Positions 30,320 to 39,221 of a stretch of DNA of 64,000 bases are shown piece by piece. The first letter of the stretch is position 1, and every line of letters begins with the position of its first letter. Source of the DNA: Curtobacterium sp. VKM Ac-2865. Its GTDB lineage: Bacteria > Actinomycetota > Actinomycetes > Actinomycetales > Microbacteriaceae. The notes beneath the pieces were generated by a model. The model was given only the letters and a program-made list of their open reading frames with translations. It searched no databases and had not been told where the DNA came from. Made by a program: the position numbers and the translations under genes. The stretch covers positions 1-64,000 of the forward strand of contig NZ_JADKRZ010000007.1 of assembly GCF_015350905.1 (NCBI RefSeq), written 5' to 3'.

Positions 30320-30951
30320 TGGCCAAGCTGTACTTCCGCTACGGGGCCATGAACAGCGGCAAGAGCACGGGCCTGCTGCAGGCCGCGTACAACTACGAGG
30401 AACGCGGCCAGCGGGTGCTCCTCGCCAAGCCCGGCGTCGACACCAAGGGGGACCGCGAGATCGTCTCCCGCCTCGGGGTCACACGGCAGGTCGACGTCGT
30501 GTTCGCAGCTGAGGACGACGTCCGCACCGCCGTGGCCGCGGCCGGCGCCGTCGATCCCGCCTCCGACCAGCTCGACGGCATGGTCCGCCCCGTGAGCTGC
30601 GTGCTCGTCGACGAGGCCCAGTTCCTGACGCCCCACCAGGTCGACGACCTGCTGCGGATCGCGGTCCTCGACGACGTCCCTGTGATCGCCTACGGCATCC
30701 GCACGGACTTCCGGACCGAGGCCTTCCCGGGCAGCCGACGCCTGCTGGAGCTCGCGCACTCGCTCGAGGAGCTCAAGACCATCTGCCGCTGCGGCCGCAA
30801 GGCGGTCTTCAACGCGCGCAAGGTCGACGGTGCCTTCGTGTTCGACGGCTCGCAGGTCGCGATCGACGGCGTCGACGTGGAGTACGAGTCCCTCTGCGCC
30901 AACTGCTACCTGACGGAGTCCGGCGGTCGCCTCGACGGCGACCTCGGCTGA
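30319..30951 (+). CDS. tdk: Thymidine kinase
   Basis: A 210-residue type II thymidine kinase: P-loop GAMNSGKST (9-17), LVDEAQFLT with the catalytic glutamate, YGIRTDFRTEAFPGS lasso-region residues, and the zinc cysteines CRCG and CANC. Salvages thymidine to dTMP; Tmk at 52446 would take the next step. GTG start overlaps the response-regulator stop by one base, so it is the last gene of the kinase operon, an odd partnership. Confidence 0.95.
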   Translation: MAKLYFRYGAMNSGKSTGLLQAAYNYEERGQRVLLAKPGVDTKGDREIVSRLGVTRQVDVVFAAEDDVRTAVAAAGAVDPASDQLDGMVRPVSCVLVDEAQFLTPHQVDDLLRIAVLDDVPVIAYGIRTDFRTEAFPGSRRLLELAHSLEELKTICRCGRKAVFNARKVDGAFVFDGSQVAIDGVDVEYESLCANCYLTESGGRLDGDLG

Positions 30952-31415
30952 CCGCTCGCGTCACGCAACCGCGTACCGGACGGGAGGCTCGGTGCCGGAC
31001 CCGCGCCGCGCCTCCCGTCCGTCGTCGTGAGGGGTCATGACGCCCCGCTCACGTCCGCCGAATGGTCGCGAACCGTCGCCGCAGGCGGCGCCGAGCGACG
31101 TGACATGACCACTCGGCAGACCGCCGCCGGGGTGTCCTGACCAGTCGCGCGCCCGACCCTGCTCCGCGCTGGGGAGGAGGCTCGGTGCCGGACCCGCCCC
31201 GAGCCTCCCGTCCGTCGTCGTGAGGGGTCATGACGCCCCGCTCACGTCCGCCGAATGGTCGCGAACCGTCGCCGCAGGCGGCGCCGAGCGACGTGACATG
31301 ACCACTCGGCAGACCGCCGCCGGGATGTCGTGACCAGTCGCGCCCCGAGCCTCCCGTCCGTCGTCGTGACCGCCCGGCGCGGAATGCCCACTCCGTGGCG
31401 GGCGTTCAACCTGCC
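30952..31415. repeat. 167-bp direct repeat with internal inverted repeats
   Basis: Copies at 30984-31150 and 31177-31343 (offset 193) differ at only a few bases. Each begins with GAGGCTCGGTGCCGGACCCG and contains CCGAATGGTC facing GACCACTCGG, with CGCCGCAGGCGGCG between, so each can fold into a long hairpin. A third partial copy of the CCTCCCGTCCGTCGTCGTGA edge lies at 31350-31370. Downstream of tdk; no gene is credible in this stretch. The frames that read through it repeat the same Arg-rich tail and are artefacts. Confidence 0.8.
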
Positions 31416-32456
31416 ATGAGCGACGATTCCCTGCACCTGTCCGTCCTCGACCTGGCCACGCGTGAGTACGGCCAGTCCAACACCGAGGCCCTGCAGGGGT
31501 CCATCGACATGGCGGTCCATGCCGAGGGCCTCGGCTACGAGCGCTTCTGGGTCGCCGAACACCACGGCATGCCCGGGATCACCTCCTCGGCCCCCGCAGT
31601 CCTCCTGAGCGCCGTGGGAGCCGCCACGAAGACGATCCGCATCGGATCCGGCGGCGTGATGCTGCCGAACCACGCGCCGCTGGTCATCGCTGAGCAGTTC
31701 GGCACGCTCCGGGCGCTCTACGGCGACCGCGTCGACCTCGGCCTCGGACGTGCCCCCGGGACCGACGGCGCGACCGCGATGGCCCTCCGCCGCACCGACC
31801 GCCTCGACGTGGACGACTTCCCCGAGCGCCTGGCGGACCTCATCGGCTTCTTCACCGGCATGGACGCGGAGAACCCGCTGTCCCGCATCCGCGCGGTGCC
31901 CGGCTACGGCGACGTGCCGGAGTTCTGGCTGCTCGGGTCCTCCGGGTACAGCGCCCAGGTCGCCGGTGCGCTCGGCATCTCGTTCGCGTTCGCGCACCAC
32001 TTCGCCTCCGACAACACCGAGGCCGCGCTCGCGCTCTACCGCGACTCGTTCCGGCCGTCGCGCTTCCGGTCCGAGCCGAACGCACTGATCGGCGTGCAGG
32101 TCGTCACGGACGAGGACCCCGCCGTCGTCGACGAGCAGTCCGCACCCGGCATGATCTCGTTCATCCGGATGCGTCAGGGCACCAAGCCCGAGCCGGTCTC
32201 GATGGACGAGGCCCGGGCGTACCAGTTCAGCGACCTCGAGCGCCGGTTCATCGCCGCCCGCACCGAGCGTCAGGCGTACGGCACGGCCGACCAGGTCGCC
32301 GACAAGATCAACGCGCTGGTGGAGTCCACCGGGGCGAACGGCGTGATCGTGGCACCGGGTGCTGCGCAGGCGCGGTACCGGCACCAGGCGCTCGACGTCG
32401 TGGCGTCGCTGCACGCGGCTGGCCGGCTGGTCCGGCGCGCGGTCGCGGTCGCGTAA
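31416..32456 (+). CDS. LLM-class (luciferase-like) flavin-dependent oxidoreductase
   Basis: A 346-residue TIM-barrel flavin monooxygenase-like protein: [14 protein letters not shown], the segment [20 protein letters not shown] (FMN/F420 binding strand) and [25 protein letters not shown] are hallmarks of the MsnO8/YvbT-type LLM subgroup. The ATG at 31416 gives the family N-terminus. Single gene, convergent with the response regulator beyond a hairpin. Substrate unknown. Confidence 0.9.
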   Translation: MSDDSLHLSVLDLATREYGQSNTEALQGSIDMAVHAEGLGYERFWVAEHHGMPGITSSAPAVLLSAVGAATKTIRIGSGGVMLPNHAPLVIAEQFGTLRALYGDRVDLGLGRAPGTDGATAMALRRTDRLDVDDFPERLADLIGFFTGMDAENPLSRIRAVPGYGDVPEFWLLGSSGYSAQVAGALGISFAFAHHFASDNTEAALALYRDSFRPSRFRSEPNALIGVQVVTDEDPAVVDEQSAPGMISFIRMRQGTKPEPVSMDEARAYQFSDLERRFIAARTERQAYGTADQVADKINALVESTGANGVIVAPGAAQARYRHQALDVVASLHAAGRLVRRAVAVA

Positions 32457-32498
32457 GGGGTCGCGCCGTACCGCGCGTCGCGCGCGTCGCTGCCGCAT

Positions 32499-32555
32499 CG
32501 AGGGAGCAGGAAACGTCGGGTCCGATGGACCCACTCGACGATTCCTGCTCCCTCG
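32499..32555. terminator. Bidirectional terminator hairpin
   Basis: CGAGGGAGCAGGAA (32499-32512) and TTCCTGCTCCCTCG (32542-32555) are perfect 14-base arms, with an inner GGGTCC/GGACCC stem. It separates the convergent LLM and response-regulator genes. Confidence 0.85.
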
Positions 32556-32577
32556 TTCGCATGCCGGGAGGCTCGGG

Positions 32578-33201
32578 TCAGCTGAGCAGGCCGAGTCGCG
32601 TGGCCGTCGCCACGGCTCCCACGCGGCTGGTCACGTCGAGCTTGCGGAACACGTTGTAGACGTGGCGCTTCACCGTTCCCACGGCGAGCCCGAGGTCAGC
32701 GGCGATCTCGGCGTTCGACCGCGCGGCGGCGACCAGCCGGAGCACCTCGACCTCGCGGTCGCTCAGCGCTGAGCCGGCACGAGCGTCCGTGACGACGTCG
32801 ACCGGGAAGGTGACGGGGGTGCCCGGCCGGGTGCTCGCCCGGACGATCCGTTCGACGAGCTCGCGGCTGGGCGTGTCCTTCGTCACGTAGTCCACGGCGC
32901 CGGAGTCGAGCAGCGCACGCCGGAGGACCGCGTCGCGGTGCATCGTCAAGACGACCACGGCGATGTGCGGGTGGTTCCGCCGCACGGTCGCGATCGTGGT
33001 GCGGGCCGGGGGCCCGTCGAGCTCGACGTCGAGCAGGAGCACGTCGATGGCCGTGCTCTCGGGCCCGTCGAGCACGTCGGCGGGTCGTTCACCGTGCGCG
33101 ACGACGCGGATCGTGGGCACCGAGGCCAGGATCGTCGCGAGTCCCTCGCGGAAGAGCCGGTGGTCGTCGACGATCGCGACGTGCGTGACGGCGTGGTTCA
33201 C
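32578..33201 (-). CDS. NarL/LuxR-family response regulator
   Basis: A 207-residue regulator with acidic pair D12/D13 (AIVDDHRLFREGL), phospho-acceptor D58 (VLLLDVELDG), receiver lysine in VTKDTP, and a C-terminal LuxR HTH (LSDREVEVLRLVAAARSNAEIAADLGLAVGTVKRHVYNVFRKL region). Overlaps the stop of the upstream kinase gene by four bases, the standard paired arrangement. It ends the minus-strand block that starts at 38649. Confidence 0.93.
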   Translation of the reverse strand: MNHAVTHVAIVDDHRLFREGLATILASVPTIRVVAHGERPADVLDGPESTAIDVLLLDVELDGPPARTTIATVRRNHPHIAVVVLTMHRDAVLRRALLDSGAVDYVTKDTPSRELVERIVRASTRPGTPVTFPVDVVTDARAGSALSDREVEVLRLVAAARSNAEIAADLGLAVGTVKRHVYNVFRKLDVTSRVGAVATATRLGLLS

Positions 33202-34223
33202 AGCGCTCCCGTGGGCACGACGAGCGTCACCGTCGTCCCCGTGCCCGGCGCGCTGACGACGTCGAGGGTGGCCCCGATCAAGGCAGCGCGCTCTCGCATC
33301 GTCGACTGCCCGAGCCGGCCCGGGGCGAGCGCGTCCTGGTCGAACCCGGGCCCCTCGTCCTGCACCACGACCGTGATCGAGTTGTCAGCCCAGGTGAAGT
33401 CGACGCGGACGGCTGCGTCGCGGGCGTGCTTCCACCAGTTCGTCAGTGCCTCGAGCAGGATCGTCAGCGACTCCTCGGCCCGCCAGTTCACGATCTGGAC
33501 CGGCGTGCCGTGCGACACGATCGAGACGTGGTCGGTCTCCGGGAACAGGTCCGCCGTGTGCCGTGCCAGGGCGGCGTCGAGCAGGTCGTCGCCGACGCGG
33601 GCGTGCAGGGCGACTGCCAGGTTCTGCACGTCACCGAGGGCGCGTCGGAGCTGAGCGGCTGCGGCCTCGAGCTGCGCTGTCCGCTCGGGCGCCGGGGGAT
33701 CGGTGAGCAGCGCCAGGTCGATGCGCTGCAGCCCGGCCAGGATCCCGTGGGCGACCCGGTCGTGCAGGTCACGGGCGATGTGAGCTCGCGAGTCGAGGTT
33801 CGCCGTCGTGACGCGTTGGCGTAGCGCTTCGGTGTAGGCGATGGCGCCGGCGGGGAAGCGTCGCCAGATGCCCGAGTGGAGGGCTCTGGAGGCACGCAAC
33901 AGCTCGGCCGGGGTCTCCGCACCGACCTCGTCGACGAACACCGGCAGGTACTCGTCGAAGAGCACCTCGGCCGCGAGCATCGCGCCGGCCGGGTGCTGCA
34001 TGCGCTCGGCGTGCAGGGCCCCAGTCGCCAGATGCTCGTCCGCCAGGAGCTGGTCGCTCGTGATCGAGGCGTCGTGTCCGTCGGCGTAGTGCCGGTGCGC
34101 GTCGGCGAGCATCGAGGTGACGTTCTCGACCAGGCTGGCCGCCAGGGCCGGGTCGTCGCCGAGGTCCGGGGACGTCGCGGCGATGCGTTGCAGGACGGGG
34201 GCGAGGCGATCGGGGATGTCCAT
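33198..34223 (-). CDS. Soluble sensor histidine kinase (HisKA_3 type)
   Basis: A 341-residue kinase without membrane segments. Residues 1-135 form a helical input domain (about nine helices) that I cannot name with confidence; it recalls RsbRD-like N-terminal domains. H154 in HIARDLHDRVAHG is the phospho-acceptor. The HATPase domain shows N-box (ALTNWWKHARD), DEGPGFDQD and GTGTTV. A TACCGT box lies 9 bases upstream of the start, suggesting its own near-leaderless promoter. Pairs with the regulator at 32578; being cytosolic, it probably senses an internal signal. Confidence 0.88.
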   Translation of the reverse strand: MDIPDRLAPVLQRIAATSPDLGDDPALAASLVENVTSMLADAHRHYADGHDASITSDQLLADEHLATGALHAERMQHPAGAMLAAEVLFDEYLPVFVDEVGAETPAELLRASRALHSGIWRRFPAGAIAYTEALRQRVTTANLDSRAHIARDLHDRVAHGILAGLQRIDLALLTDPPAPERTAQLEAAAAQLRRALGDVQNLAVALHARVGDDLLDAALARHTADLFPETDHVSIVSHGTPVQIVNWRAEESLTILLEALTNWWKHARDAAVRVDFTWADNSITVVVQDEGPGFDQDALAPGRLGQSTMRERAALIGATLDVVSAPGTGTTVTLVVPTGAL

Positions 34224-34310
34224 GTCCGGTTCACGGTAGCGGTGCGACCGCCTCCAACAGAGCAGCGCGGCCCCGATGTGTCGTCGGACGTAGGCCGCGC
34301 TGTGCGGAGG

Positions 34311-34706
34311 TCACGACAACGGATCGAGGAGGCCGTACAGCGCGATCATCAGCCCGGGCACGATCGAGAGCACGGCGACCGTCAGCCAGCGGCGCTTCGG
34401 GCGACGAACTGCGAATCCGACCGTGTAGTTCGTCATCGCGACGGCGAACGCGAGTGGCGTCCCGATCAGGCCGATGAACGCACGGAACCAGTTCCAGCTG
34501 GCCCACGGTGGGGCGGCTGGGACGAAGGACGTGGCCACGAGCAGGAACACCGACGCCCCCACCATCAGCCACCCCGCGGCGATCCCGCCGCGAGTGGCGC
34601 TCCCGAGCCGAGACAGCGCGCTCCCGGCCAGTCCGACCAGCCCGCAGATCGCGACCGCTGCAGCCGCCGCGGCCGTCCGCGCGACCACCGTCGAGATCGT
34701 CCTCAA
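34311..34706 (-). CDS. Small four-helix membrane protein, unknown function
   Basis: A 131-residue protein with four strongly hydrophobic segments (about 10-30, 42-63, 70-95, 105-127) and a basic loop (RRPKRRW). GAGGA lies 4 bases before the ATG. No family recognised. It sits between the kinase gene and another four-helix protein gene in a minus-strand block; topology and size would permit a holin- or immunity-like role, but this is speculation. Confidence 0.65.
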   Translation of the reverse strand: MRTISTVVARTAAAAAAVAICGLVGLAGSALSRLGSATRGGIAAGWLMVGASVFLLVATSFVPAAPPWASWNWFRAFIGLIGTPLAFAVAMTNYTVGFAVRRPKRRWLTVAVLSIVPGLMIALYGLLDPLS

Positions 34707-34763
34707 CTGGAGCGCCCCGCCGATGACCTTCGGACAGCAAGGGGTGGGGTGACGGGCGCGCAG

Positions 34764-35234
34764 CTACCGAGAGAGGCCACGAGTCGCTGCTGAGTTCCCA
34801 GCTGTCGGTCGTCGTGAAGCAATGAGGACAGCAGCGATGAACAGCCCGATGTGCAGGAACGGCACTCCGATGCTGATCGCGCTCGACAACGAAGACCGGG
34901 GGCTGTCGCCTCCGAGAGCCAGGAGGAACAACAAGACTCCGCCCCAGAGCAACGACGTCCCGAGACCGACCGCGGTCGCGATCGCTGACAGCCAACGGAT
35001 CGTTGTGGCAGGTTCCGGTCGCACCGTCACCAAGACCAGCACGATGTGCGCGATGAGGAGGCCACACATCCACCACCCGGCGGATTCGCTGGCGTTGACC
35101 CCTGCGGAGAACTGCACCCAGTTGCCGAAAGCTCCAGCGAAGCCTCCGACGACCATCTCGATCGGCGCCGCGGCCGCTGTGACGGCGATGGACACCCCGA
35201 CACGGGCAGGATGCGCAATCAATTGCAGACGCAT
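34764..35234 (-). CDS. Small four-helix membrane protein, unknown function
   Basis: A 156-residue protein with four hydrophobic segments (about 12-40, 55-72, 83-107, 122-142) and a polar C-terminus. The ATG begins directly at the base after the stop of the DUF1906 protein gene, so the two are translationally linked. Not recognisably similar to a known family; codon use is less GC-biased than in the surrounding core genes, as in its upstream neighbour. Confidence 0.7.
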   Translation of the reverse strand: MRLQLIAHPARVGVSIAVTAAAAPIEMVVGGFAGAFGNWVQFSAGVNASESAGWWMCGLLIAHIVLVLVTVRPEPATTIRWLSAIATAVGLGTSLLWGGVLLFLLALGGDSPRSSLSSAISIGVPFLHIGLFIAAVLIASRRPTAGNSAATRGLSR

Positions 35235-37559
35235 TCAGCTGATTCCGGCGCGGGTGAGGAGCGTGTCAGCGCAGGCCTTCGCGAACTCCGTCAGTTGATC
35301 GCTTGTCGGGTCGACCTGGCCTTCCTGGAAGCCCTCGCGGGGTATCTCCGGCCAGATCTTGCCGTGCCACAGCGATTCGATGTTGCCGATGATGGACTGC
35401 CTGAGCGTGACGCCGTCTCGATCGAAACGACGATGGAGGAACTCCGCAATGCGATCAGCCGGTTCGGGGAGTCGGACCAGCAGGGCCGCGAAACTGTCCG
35501 CAAATGATGTCTGAAGTCTCGTCTCCACTCCGATGAGGAAGCCGTCTGCGTCTGAGATGAGATCGACCATCGTGAACTCCGATGTCGTTGAGTCGGTACC
35601 GCCGAGATTGTGTTCGACGAACTTCTTGACCCCCTCTCCCTGCTGGAACTTGCAGAAGTTGGCCCAGAGTTGCACAGTGTCGAGCGCCCAGCCCCCCAGG
35701 TCGCTCAGCCCGACGACGTCCCTACCAGCATCGCTCGGCCAGTAGTTCAGGCCCTGCGTCACCACGGCCAGGTGCTCGAGGTCCCCGGCGTACTGCGGGA
35801 TGAGGTTGCTGACAGCACCGGCAGCTGCGAAGTACTGCTCGCGCGCTCTGCTCAAGGGGGCCGATGGCATTCCGGGCCGGTCCTCCGGCCAGGGTGTGTA
35901 GATCAAGAACGGACCATAGCGGTACTTGTCGCTCATCAAGAACGAGAACACCAGGGTGTTCGCCATGTTGTTCGAGAAGACGCCCTGATTCTGCGATTTG
36001 AGCGCGGTCTCGGCGAGCATCTGGGTCTCGACGAGACGCCAGTGCAGCGCTCGCGTTCCTTCGTCCTGATCCGGAACGCGCATCACCAGATCACGGCCGG
36101 TCGGTTGCGCGTGGCTGGAAACGGCGTTCCGGTCGATGTTGATGGATTTGAGCTCCTGGATCTGGTTGTACCACCACCCGGCTGGCATCGGGTACCCGAG
36201 ATTGCCGCTGTATCCCGTGGACATGCCGCTCACCCAGATGGCAGAGGCAAGACCCCGTTTGGCGACGCCCGCGGCGATGTTCCTGGTTGCGTACACGCCG
36301 ACCCTGTAGATCTGTGAGACGGAATGCGCGAGACCGTCGCGCACACCCTCGAAGTACGGGACGAGCAGGGCGTCGATCTCCGTCTCGAAGGCGTCGTAGT
36401 CGACAGCGAAGAAGATGGTCACACCTTCGCGAAGGCCCAGCTGTCGTGCACGGATCGCGGCCTGACGCCCGTGATCGAGGCCGAGTGCGCGCGTGAAGTA
36501 CTGCGGACCGTTGTTGAAGTTCTGGAAGATCGGGACGAGCTTGAGGCCGGCCGCGAAGAGCGTGTCGAGTTCACCGGGAACGATCGATTTCTCGGTCACC
36601 GTGAGATAGCGACCTACTACGCGGAAGCCATCGTCGTACCGGGCAGCAGCGAAGGTCGGAGTCAGCGCGGTGGTCGTGTCGAAGCCGATCACCGGTCGGT
36701 CCGGATTGCCCGTGCTCACGAGAAGCGCAGCCCATGTGTCGAAGTCTCCGGCCCCGGTCGACGTGATCTCGAGGAAGTTCTGGAACGCAAGCGTGGCGCT
36801 TCGGGTCGCAGCATCGAAGGTTCCTGTACGAGGAACTGCGGAGCCGTTGAATGCAAGAGCAAGTTGGAACAACGAGACGAACTTCTTGCTCCCTTCCGTC
36901 GTCCCTGAACTGACTCGTCCCTGCTCGCGAAGACCTGTCTGTGTGCCCGGGCCGAAGTTGCCGTTCGCCACTCCGTCCACCATGTTCAGCTCGTACTGGA
37001 TGGCCAACATGAGCCCCCGCTGCACGTCCCGGGTGAAGCGCCCGTCGCACGGGACGATGTAGTAGTCCGCGCGGTTCGTGTAACGGGAGTTGAGCCACTG
37101 CTGTCCGGCCCGAACCAGCTCGGTCCCGACGCCGATCCGTACGTAGGCGTCCAGCGTGAGGAGTGACTTCATGAGTTTCACGTCCACGCGCACACCAGGC
37201 GCCAGGCCGATGTCGTTGCGCACGTTCCCGACCGACGCTGCGATCACTTCGTCCCACGCCCCGATCGTGGTTCCTCCGGTGTAGCCCTTGCACCAGAGCG
37301 CGCACTGCAGGATGCCGATGATCTTCGGTTTCGTCGCCGAGCTCACCGAACCCACTTTGGACGAGTACGTCGTCTGAGTTGTCGGACCGAAGGTGTCCGA
37401 GAGTGCAGTGATGCCGAGTTCATGCTGGAGCGCACGGGTCAGTGCGTACATCGTCCCCCAGCCTGTGATGCCGTCCTCGACGACCCGAGGGACACCACTG
37501 ACCGCCGCATACGTCGAGTTCAACCACTTCTGTGAGTTCATCACCCAGAGGTCAGCCAT
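35235..37559 (-). CDS. DUF1906 glycoside-hydrolase-like protein with peptidoglycan-binding repeats
   Basis: A 774-residue protein. Two peptidoglycan-binding-like modules (about 1-120 and 125-290: WLNSTYAAVSG...DGITGWGTMYALTRALQHELG) precede an Rv2525c-like DUF1906 TIM-barrel domain (about 292-490, PVIGFDTTTALTPTFAAARYDDGFRVVGRYLT...VTIFFAVDYD). A C-terminal part of about 280 residues matches nothing I know. There is no signal peptide or Tat motif, unusual for a wall-acting protein. AGGGA precedes the ATG. GC content is visibly lower than in flanking genes, pointing to transfer. Confidence 0.78.
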   Translation of the reverse strand: MADLWVMNSQKWLNSTYAAVSGVPRVVEDGITGWGTMYALTRALQHELGITALSDTFGPTTQTTYSSKVGSVSSATKPKIIGILQCALWCKGYTGGTTIGAWDEVIAASVGNVRNDIGLAPGVRVDVKLMKSLLTLDAYVRIGVGTELVRAGQQWLNSRYTNRADYYIVPCDGRFTRDVQRGLMLAIQYELNMVDGVANGNFGPGTQTGLREQGRVSSGTTEGSKKFVSLFQLALAFNGSAVPRTGTFDAATRSATLAFQNFLEITSTGAGDFDTWAALLVSTGNPDRPVIGFDTTTALTPTFAAARYDDGFRVVGRYLTVTEKSIVPGELDTLFAAGLKLVPIFQNFNNGPQYFTRALGLDHGRQAAIRARQLGLREGVTIFFAVDYDAFETEIDALLVPYFEGVRDGLAHSVSQIYRVGVYATRNIAAGVAKRGLASAIWVSGMSTGYSGNLGYPMPAGWWYNQIQELKSINIDRNAVSSHAQPTGRDLVMRVPDQDEGTRALHWRLVETQMLAETALKSQNQGVFSNNMANTLVFSFLMSDKYRYGPFLIYTPWPEDRPGMPSAPLSRAREQYFAAAGAVSNLIPQYAGDLEHLAVVTQGLNYWPSDAGRDVVGLSDLGGWALDTVQLWANFCKFQQGEGVKKFVEHNLGGTDSTTSEFTMVDLISDADGFLIGVETRLQTSFADSFAALLVRLPEPADRIAEFLHRRFDRDGVTLRQSIIGNIESLWHGKIWPEIPREGFQEGQVDPTSDQLTEFAKACADTLLTRAGIS

Positions 37560-37569
37560 CGTTTCGTCC

Positions 37570-38649
37570 CTAGATCGTGCTCGTGAAGGCGGAATCGGCT
37601 CGGGGGCGCCCGGAGTCCGACACAGGGGACGCAGCCTCCGACCCAGTCACTCGCTGGAGCGGGTTGCTCGGAATCGATCCCGTGACCGACACTCGAGCGA
37701 AGTTGAGGTCACGGAGCTCTGCGACGGACGGGGTTGCAACCGCGGAGAGCGCGATGCTCAGAGACGAACGGGCTGGCAGTGGATCTCGGAGTGTCAGCGC
37801 TGTCGTCCGGGCGCCTCCGTTGGTGGTCACCGTTTGGTCCACCTCGAGTACGTCGAGCGGGTCATCTCCCGCGAACACCTGGTCGACCACCAGCCGGACG
37901 AGGGCGGCATCGACATCGACGACGATCTGTGTCCCCGCAGGCACTGCACCAGGGCCGATGCTGTCGACGCGGACGAAGGCTGGGATCGAGTACCGACCAG
38001 CCGAGTGGTCGCCGCGCAAGGCGATGTCGTCCCAGACGACAGCGACCGAAGCGCCCCACACAGAACCGGTCACCGGCGCTGGTGGATCGGCGAGTACTGT
38101 CATCTCGTTGGTCACGCGATCTGATCGGTTGCGAATTCGGATGACCGATGCACGCGGACCATCGACCGCGTCGTTCGGAAAACGTGCGGTGCGGTTGAGG
38201 GGGATTCCGACTGTCACGTTCTCGTGGACCCCTGTGGTTGAACCTTCGAGCGTAGGGAGGGGAATCGTGAGGGTCCCACTGTCGGCGCTCCCGCTGACGG
38301 TGACCGGCAGGTGGAGCATCTGCCTTCCCGCCCTGAGCACACTCCCTCCGTCGACCGGTGAAGCGACCCTGGAGTCGAAATCCACTTCGATGACCGACCC
38401 GGTCAGCGCGGCGGCATCGCCGCTGACCTCGACCGCGAAGAGTTCTGCGTACGGAAGTACTGATGCGTACTGCGGGTCGAAGATGTAGCTCGTTGTGACG
38501 TGCGGGACGACCTCGAGTGGAAGGCTGACCCCTTCGTCGCGGGTTGCGGCTGTGGCTCTCTTGCTCGTCGTCAGCGGTGTGCTGAGTCCAACGGCTCCGC
38601 TTCCGAGCATGAACGATCGACGTGAAAGTCTCACTGTCTCCCCAAACAT
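37570..38649 (-). CDS. Tat-exported protein of unknown function
   Basis: A 359-residue protein with a twin-arginine signal (LSRRSFMLGSGAVGLS, arginines 10-11) and likely cleavage near residue 35. The mature part is rich in beta-prone Val/Thr/Ser segments and has no cysteine cluster or catalytic motif I recognise. TACACT about 19 bases upstream is a candidate -10. The stop is 10 bases before the DUF1906 gene, so they form one transcript. Lower GC like its neighbour. Confidence 0.72.
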   Translation of the reverse strand: MFGETVRLSRRSFMLGSGAVGLSTPLTTSKRATAATRDEGVSLPLEVVPHVTTSYIFDPQYASVLPYAELFAVEVSGDAAALTGSVIEVDFDSRVASPVDGGSVLRAGRQMLHLPVTVSGSADSGTLTIPLPTLEGSTTGVHENVTVGIPLNRTARFPNDAVDGPRASVIRIRNRSDRVTNEMTVLADPPAPVTGSVWGASVAVVWDDIALRGDHSAGRYSIPAFVRVDSIGPGAVPAGTQIVVDVDAALVRLVVDQVFAGDDPLDVLEVDQTVTTNGGARTTALTLRDPLPARSSLSIALSAVATPSVAELRDLNFARVSVTGSIPSNPLQRVTGSEAASPVSDSGRPRADSAFTSTI

Positions 38650-38779
38650 CGAGTGCGAGATTTCAGTGTAGGGAAGAGTCAGGCGCCCTTGGAGTCCACC
38701 ATCGCGGGATGTGTCCTCGGTTGTAGCCGGCCCGAGCGCGGTTCTCCTGCGGGCAGGCAGGAGCTCAACGCAACGGCAG

Positions 38780-38809
38780 AAGGCCCGGATCCAATCGGAC
38801 CCGGGCCTT
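38780..38809 (-). terminator. Terminator after tRNA-Pro
   Basis: AAGGCCCGG (38780-38788) and CCGGGCCTT (38801-38809) form a 9-bp stem immediately past the tRNA in its direction of transcription. It separates the tRNA from the Tat-protein gene. Confidence 0.75.
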
Positions 38810-38814
38810 CATCT

Positions 38815-38889
<75 letters not shown>

Positions 38890-39149
38890 AGGTGTGATCA
38901 CCCCTGACGGAGCGACCTCGAAAGTCTACCCGATAGACAGGGGTGGTCGTGACCATCGTGGCAACGAGATGGGGCCGGGGTCAGTTCCGTGCGGGCCTCG
39001 GCAGCCACGAGCCGCATCCCGGGTATCGGCCCCGGCTGTGTGGGGGCCGAGACATCCCGCGTGGTGTGACGGTCAGGGCAACCCCCTGGCATCATTTCGG
39101 CTACTGCAAATGCGTCGGATGTGTCGAAGGACGCAGGGGCGCTGAATGG

Positions 39150-39155
39150 ATTGAC
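39150..39155 (+). promoter_or_regulatory. -35 hexamer upstream of the secreted PG-binding gene
   Basis: A perfect TTGACA with CATCGT 18 bases later as a weak -10. The rest of the gene-free stretch 38890-39221 shows only the tRNA-Pro promoter on the other strand. Confidence 0.4.
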
Positions 39156-39221
39156 ACCTGTGGGAGCGGCTGTCCATCGTTGTTCCGCGCGCAGGTTGAT
39201 GCGTGCAGAGAGCAGGAGACG

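Noticed and set aside
31049..31357. Two frames ending in the same Arg-rich tail
   Set aside because: The shared tail is the 167-bp repeat read in translation; no ribosome site or family.
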